Shown here: piece after piece, positions 59,821 to 64,000 of the stretch | How the letters are laid out: every line of letters starts with the position of its first letter | Position numbering within the stretch: position 1 is the stretch's first letter | Origin: Candidatus Dadabacteria bacterium | GTDB lineage: Bacteria > Desulfobacterota_D > UBA1144 > Nemesobacterales > Nemesobacteraceae | Assembly: GCA_009840385.1 (NCBI GenBank) | Contig: VXNX01000003.1 | Coordinates: forward strand, 1-64,000 | DNA length: 64,000 nt | Direction: 5' to 3' | Program-made: the position numbers and the translations under genes | The notes under the pieces: generated by a model | Seen by the model: only the letters and a program-made list of their open reading frames with translations | Told to the model about the DNA's origin: nothing | Databases searched by the model: none

Positions 59821-61974
59821 ATGGCTTCTTCGGTAACGGATATTTCAAGCAAGAGGGTCTCGCTTCGTTCTTCGGAACGATATATCAACAGGGAGCTTTC
59901 CTGGCTTGATTTTAACCTGCGGGTTCTTGAGACGGCGGCCAGTAAGAATGTTCCGCTTCTTGAGAGGGTGCGTTTTCTCTCAATCTCCGCGAGCAACCTC
60001 GATGAGTTCTACATGGTCAGGGTGGCGGGTCTCGCGGGACAGGTTATGGAGGGAGTTACCGATCGCAGCAAGGACGGCCTTACGCCATCCCAGCAGCTGG
60101 AAGCCATAAGGGAAAAGGTCCATTTCCTGCTTGACAGCCAGTACGAGTGCGAAAAAGAACTGTTTTCCCTCTGCAAGAAGGCCGGGATCAAGATCGTAAC
60201 TCCCGAGAAACTCGACCGCTCAGGTGCCAAGTGGCTTTCCGAGTGGTTCTCGAAAAAGCTTTTTCCGGTGCTTACCCCGCTTGCCATAGACCCGGCGCAT
60301 CCGTTCCCCTTCATACAGAGCGGGAGCCTCGTGTGCGCTGTCCAGCTCGGTCGCGCCGAGGACGGAAAGCGCATGAAGGGTCTCATGCTGCTGCCTTCCC
60401 AGGTGGAGCGCTTCATAAGGGTTCCGGGAGGAAAAAAAATCCAGTTTGTCCCGATTGAGAAGGTCATTGAGCACAACATGAAATCCCTCTTCCCGGGTTT
60501 TGAAGTGGAGGACAACGGAATCTTCCAGATCACCCGAGACAGCCTTCTTGAGATAGACGAGGACGCGGAAGACCTGGTCGAGACGTTTGAGACGGCGCTT
60601 AAGCAGCAGCGCAGGGGGGGATCGGTGATCAGGGTTGACGTCAACGCGGACATGCCGGATGCTATTGCCGACTTCATAATGGACAAGCTTGAGGCCCGTG
60701 ACGCGCATTTTTTCAGGATCAAGGGGATGCTCGGGCTTGAGAGCGTGAAGCAGATAATACTGGATGAGCGGAGCGACCTTCTTTACAAGCGCATGAGCAT
60801 CCGCTACCCCGAGCGGGTCAGGGAATTCGGAGGCGATGTGATAGCCGCCATAGGGCAGAAGGATTTCGTCGTTCACCACCCCTACGAGAGTTTTGACGTC
60901 GTGGTCGAGTTCCTGAAACAGGCCGCGGCGGATCCGGCGGTCGTCGCGATCAAGCAGACACTTTACCGCACCTCGGAAGACTCCCCGATAGTGAAGAGGC
61001 TCATAGAGGCCGCCGAGGCCGGAAAATCCGTAACCGCCATGGTGGAACTCAAGGCCCGTTTCGACGAGGAGGCCAACATCCGCTGGGCTCATGACCTCGA
61101 GGACGCGGGGGTTCAGGTCGTGTTCGGATTCATCGATCTTAAGACCCACGCCAAGGTATCGCTGGTGGTGAGAAGGGAAGGTTCTGACATCCGCACCTAC
61201 ACCCACTTTGGCACCGGCAACTATCACCCCGTAAACGCCAAGATATACACGGATCTCAGCTATTTCACGGCCGACGAGGCGCTCGGCCGCGACGCCGCCA
61301 AGCTTTTTAACTACATGACTGGCTACGCCACTCCGAAGAAGATGGAGAGGATATTTTTCTCTCCCGTCACTATGCGCCCGAAGGTGCTTGAGCTGATAAG
61401 GGACGAGATAGACCATGCGAAGGCCGGTCGCCCCGCGGTGATATGGGCCAAGATGAATTCCCTGGTGGACAGCAAGATCATAGACGCGCTTTACGCGGCG
61501 AGCCGCGCGGGGGTGAGAATCGAGCTTTTCGTTCGGGGAATATGCTGCCTGAGGCCCGGGGTTCCAGGGCTTTCCGAGAACATCAGGGTAAAGAGCATCG
61601 TGGGACGTTTCCTCGAGCACAGCAGGGTCATCTGTTTCGGTGCCGGGGAGGGGCTTCCCTCTAATGCCTGCAAGGTTTTCATCTCATCTGCCGACTGGAT
61701 GCCCCGAAATCTCGACCGCAGGGTGGAATCTCTGGTTCCGATCGAAAACGCCACCGTGAAGAAGCAGCTTGTTGAGCAGGTGATGGTAGCTAATCTAAAC
61801 GACGTAGCTAACAGCTGGGAGATGGGGCCCGACGGCTCTTTCCGCAAGCTTAAAAGCGATTCGGACAGTTTCTCGGCTCACAAATACTTTATGACCAACC
61901 CCAGTCTTTCGGGAAGAGGCAAGGCGCTTGCCGAATCCCGGCCGCTAATGCCGGCTGAGTTTGTGCAGGAATAA
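59821..61974 (+). CDS. ppk: Polyphosphate kinase 1
   Basis: Reversibly polymerises the ATP gamma-phosphate into polyphosphate. The 717-residue protein has YINRELSWLDFN near 20, the two phospholipase-D-like catalytic halves with the phospho-histidine in THFGTGNYH near 462, RGICCLRPG near 572, and FLEHSRV near 600. Length is normal. It is preceded by 88 bp after the CYTH-CHAD gene and followed directly by ppx, its degrading partner. Confidence 0.95.
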   Translation: MASSVTDISSKRVSLRSSERYINRELSWLDFNLRVLETAASKNVPLLERVRFLSISASNLDEFYMVRVAGLAGQVMEGVTDRSKDGLTPSQQLEAIREKVHFLLDSQYECEKELFSLCKKAGIKIVTPEKLDRSGAKWLSEWFSKKLFPVLTPLAIDPAHPFPFIQSGSLVCAVQLGRAEDGKRMKGLMLLPSQVERFIRVPGGKKIQFVPIEKVIEHNMKSLFPGFEVEDNGIFQITRDSLLEIDEDAEDLVETFETALKQQRRGGSVIRVDVNADMPDAIADFIMDKLEARDAHFFRIKGMLGLESVKQIILDERSDLLYKRMSIRYPERVREFGGDVIAAIGQKDFVVHHPYESFDVVVEFLKQAAADPAVVAIKQTLYRTSEDSPIVKRLIEAAEAGKSVTAMVELKARFDEEANIRWAHDLEDAGVQVVFGFIDLKTHAKVSLVVRREGSDIRTYTHFGTGNYHPVNAKIYTDLSYFTADEALGRDAAKLFNYMTGYATPKKMERIFFSPVTMRPKVLELIRDEIDHAKAGRPAVIWAKMNSLVDSKIIDALYAASRAGVRIELFVRGICCLRPGVPGLSENIRVKSIVGRFLEHSRVICFGAGEGLPSNACKVFISSADWMPRNLDRRVESLVPIENATVKKQLVEQVMVANLNDVANSWEMGPDGSFRKLKSDSDSFSAHKYFMTNPSLSGRGKALAESRPLMPAEFVQE

Positions 61975-61978
61975 TTTT

Positions 61979-63520
61979 ATGACAGAAATATCTCCTTCCG
62001 CCACGCCATTCGGCGAGGGTGGGACTGTAGCGGTAATCGACGTGGGATCAAACTCCATACGTCTTGTTGTCTACAAGGGACCTAGGCGTGCCCCGCTTCC
62101 GATACTCGACGAGAAAGTTTCCTGCGGCTTGGGGCGCGGGATGAATTCAGAGGGCATGATGTCACCGCAGAGCATGGATCTCGCCCTCCGAACCGTGAGG
62201 CGCTTCGTTGATATCGCACGCTCGATGAGGGTCTCCGGCATAAAGGCCGTTGCCACCGCCGCGGTGAGGAACGCCGCAAACGGTCCCGATCTCAAAGAGG
62301 CTATTGAGCGGGAATGCGGGATTTCGCTCTGGGTGCTCTCTGGCATGGAGGAAGCGAGGCTTTCCGCGCTCGGTACTCTCTGCGCCATCCCCGACGCTGA
62401 CGGTGTGATGGGAGACATAGGCGGCGGGAGCCTTGAACTGGTAGAGATTTGCGAGGGGGAAATAAGAAGTCACGCCACGTTGCCGCTGGGCACTATCCCG
62501 CTTCTTGAAAGTGGCCTCAGTCCCGCAAAGGCCGCCAAGAAACTGATCACTCCCTGCCTTGAAGAGCTTCCCTGGCTTAAGGACGCGAAGAAAAAAACCT
62601 TCTACGCCGTCGGGGGTTCGTGGCGTGCTCTTGCGAAAAGACACATGGAGTCTGAGGACTACCCGCTTCGCATAGTTCACGGCTACAGTCTTTCCAGTTC
62701 CAGGGCACTTGAGATGACCCAGGAGATAGTTGATATATCCCCGGGTTCACTTCGGAGTCTCTGGATCATAGGAAGAAACAGGATGGAATCCGCCCCATAC
62801 GCCGCCGCGCTTATGAAAAGCCTTCTGAAAAGAACAGGGGTAAGAGATCTTATGTTCTGTACATACGGCCTTCGAGAAGGGTGCATATATGATGATCTTC
62901 CACCGGAGCAGCGTTCCCTGGATCCTCTTATTGTCATGTGCCGGGAAATCGCGCTCAAGATGGGAAGATCGGTTGAAGACGGCGAGTCTTTCTGTAGGTG
63001 GATAGAGCCGGCGATTCCCGATGAATACTCCGGGAATCCGAGGCTGAGATTAGCCGCATGCCATCTTTCAGACATAGGGATTTCCGAACACCCCGAGTAC
63101 CGGGCCGAGCAGGTGTTTTTGAGGATACTGCGGATGCCGCTTGTGGGAATTACACACCCTGAAAGGGTAAGGGTAGCTTTTTCCGTCGCCTCAAGGCACG
63201 CGGCGATTGGAAACTTGGTCCGCCGCTGGGAAGTTTCGGATTTTCTTTCCGGAAACGATATTGAGGAAGCCAGAGTTGTCGGGCTTGCGCTTCGCTTGGC
63301 CTACACGGTTTCGGGAGGGGTGACGCGGATCCTTGAGAGCACTAGGCTCGAGAGAGCCGGAGAAAAGCTTACTTTGCATATGCCGAACCAGATACCCCAT
63401 CCTGAGACTGTAGGTCGACGTCTTGGAGCCCTAGCCAAAGCAGTAGGATGCGATTACGAGACGGTCGCACGGGGGGATGGCGAAGAGGAATCATTGGGTA
63501 GGGAGTTTAAGTTTGTGTAG
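61979..63520 (+). CDS. ppx: Exopolyphosphatase / guanosine pentaphosphatase (Ppx/GppA)
   Basis: Releases phosphate from polyphosphate ends; relatives hydrolyse pppGpp. The 513-residue ASKHA-fold protein has VAVIDVGSNSIRLVVY near 17, AVATAAVRNAANG near 90, GVMGDIGGGSLELVE near 142, and a C-terminal HD-like helical region with ACHLSDIG near 360. ATG 61979 has AGGA upstream; an in-frame GTG at 61961 inside ppk would overlap it. Third gene of the polyphosphate run. Confidence 0.9.
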   Translation: MTEISPSATPFGEGGTVAVIDVGSNSIRLVVYKGPRRAPLPILDEKVSCGLGRGMNSEGMMSPQSMDLALRTVRRFVDIARSMRVSGIKAVATAAVRNAANGPDLKEAIERECGISLWVLSGMEEARLSALGTLCAIPDADGVMGDIGGGSLELVEICEGEIRSHATLPLGTIPLLESGLSPAKAAKKLITPCLEELPWLKDAKKKTFYAVGGSWRALAKRHMESEDYPLRIVHGYSLSSSRALEMTQEIVDISPGSLRSLWIIGRNRMESAPYAAALMKSLLKRTGVRDLMFCTYGLREGCIYDDLPPEQRSLDPLIVMCREIALKMGRSVEDGESFCRWIEPAIPDEYSGNPRLRLAACHLSDIGISEHPEYRAEQVFLRILRMPLVGITHPERVRVAFSVASRHAAIGNLVRRWEVSDFLSGNDIEEARVVGLALRLAYTVSGGVTRILESTRLERAGEKLTLHMPNQIPHPETVGRRLGALAKAVGCDYETVARGDGEEESLGREFKFV

Positions 63521-63559
63521 AATTTATTCCGACTCCTAGCTGTTTACGGGTCGGGGCGG

Positions 63560-64000
63560 ATGAAATTACTCGAGGCAATAGATAACCTGAATATCTGGAA
63601 GCGAGGGGACAAAAGAGCCCCTCACAAGCCTCTACTTCTTCTATATGCGCTTGCTGAACAAGTCCGGGACCCAAACGCCAAATTTGAGTTCTCTCGCATA
63701 GAAGAAGATCTTGATCAGTTGTTAAATGATTTTTATAAATCATTTCCTGGGCGCAGACATCATGTAAATGACCCTTTCTGGCGTTTGCGCGGGGATGGAA
63801 TCTGGGAAGTTGAATACGACGGAATAATAAGACAAACCAGTTCTGGAAGTGCTTACGTAAGTGATCTGAGAAAATGTAATGCTACGGGCTTGTTCTCCAA
63901 AGAAGTTGCTCGAGAAATAAAGGAGAACCCTGAAATTGCTCTACAGGCTGCACGGAAGTTGCTTAATGGACATTTCCCAGAATCGTTGCATCAGGACATA
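63560..64000 (+). CDS. Partial: phosphorothioate-DNA-binding restriction endonuclease-like, N-terminal part
   Basis: An open frame from ATG 63560 (after GGGGCGG) runs 147 codons off the window. Its N-terminus (WKRGDKRAPHKPLLLLYALAE near 13-33, then DPFWRLRGDGIWEVE near 76) resembles the sulfur-binding domain at the N-terminus of ScoMcrA-like phosphorothioate-dependent HNH restriction enzymes. The HNH part, if present, is outside. Codons look more A/T-rich than in the adjacent ppx, hinting at acquisition. The family call rests on recall of motifs, not a search. Confidence 0.6.
   Translation, partial: MKLLEAIDNLNIWKRGDKRAPHKPLLLLYALAEQVRDPNAKFEFSRIEEDLDQLLNDFYKSFPGRRHHVNDPFWRLRGDGIWEVEYDGIIRQTSSGSAYVSDLRKCNATGLFSKEVAREIKENPEIALQAARKLLNGHFPESLHQDI

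Noticed and set aside
60220-61620. 466-codon minus-strand frame
   Set aside because: Exactly antisense to the conserved ppk gene; a by-product of its codon bias.
1-64000. CRISPR arrays, rRNA genes and prophage genes
   Set aside because: No regularly spaced direct repeats, rRNA-like segments or phage structural genes were seen anywhere in the window.

Overview
This is about 64 kb of dense bacterial chromosome, roughly mid-50s % G+C by eye, holding some 58 protein genes and one tRNA. The cell is Gram-negative: it has a Pal-like OmpA lipoprotein with a CpoB/YbgF lipoprotein, an RND efflux pump and further lipoproteins. The gene mix is glycolate-oxidase-type GlcDEF, methylmalonyl-CoA mutase in two subunits, F420 ligase with an LLM-class oxidoreductase, class I FBP aldolase (DhnA type), class I FBPase, and an SRCR-domain surface protein. 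That mix points to an uncultivated deltaproteobacteria-like or Dadabacteria-like lineage, possibly a marine or sponge-associated one. This placement is inference from gene content, and I hold it loosely.

Layout. 0-7.2 kb: DUF1015 and tsaC (-), then glcD-glcE-DUF3891-glcF (+), then an HU protein (-). 7.3-17.5 kb: RND adaptor, two cysteine desulfurases, cofE, a GDPD phosphodiesterase, argC and an RND pump. 17.6-23.1 kb: central carbon genes gap-pgk-fbaB (+) facing fbp and an LLM oxidoreductase (-). 23.2-30.4 kb: CvpA, polyprenyl diphosphate synthase, and a tightly coupled minus-strand operon mutA-mutB-meaB-rimI whose genes overlap by 4 bp each. 30.6-38.8 kb: queC-queE, a methyltransferase, DUF971, then an unusual plus-strand run: degenerate sirtuin, double-length ThyX-like protein, zinc-ribbon membrane protein, pentapeptide-repeat protein, xseA. 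A degenerate acyl-adenylate-enzyme fragment follows on the minus strand.

38.9-46.3 kb: a CCA-adding-type enzyme (+); then on the minus strand cpoB/pal-like lipoproteins, a TnpB element, hemL and the F0 genes atpZ-atpI-atpB-atpE. The TnpB element sits exactly against the hemL start codon and is bounded by 14-bp inverted repeats. The atpZ reading frame has no ATG, GTG or TTG and appears to start at ATT. 46.3-54.6 kb: a flavin-reductase-like protein, FxsA, a lipoprotein, ispE, an SRCR-Ig-SRCR exported protein, tRNA-Gln(UUG), a UvrD/PcrA helicase, SelO and DUF2103. 54.6-64 kb: dnaE (-), then a polyphosphate run (CYTH-CHAD, ppk1, ppx) and, cut by the window edge, the start of a gene resembling phosphorothioate-DNA-dependent restriction enzymes.

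Most of the window is housekeeping. The accessory or odd items are the pseudo-sirtuin/tandem ThyX cluster, the TnpB insertion, the SRCR gene beside tRNA-Gln, the DUF3891 gene inside the glycolate oxidase operon, the decayed adenylate-forming gene and the restriction gene at the right edge. Several genes lacking a Shine-Dalgarno have a -10-like hexamer 9-12 nt before the start codon, which suggests leaderless mRNAs.
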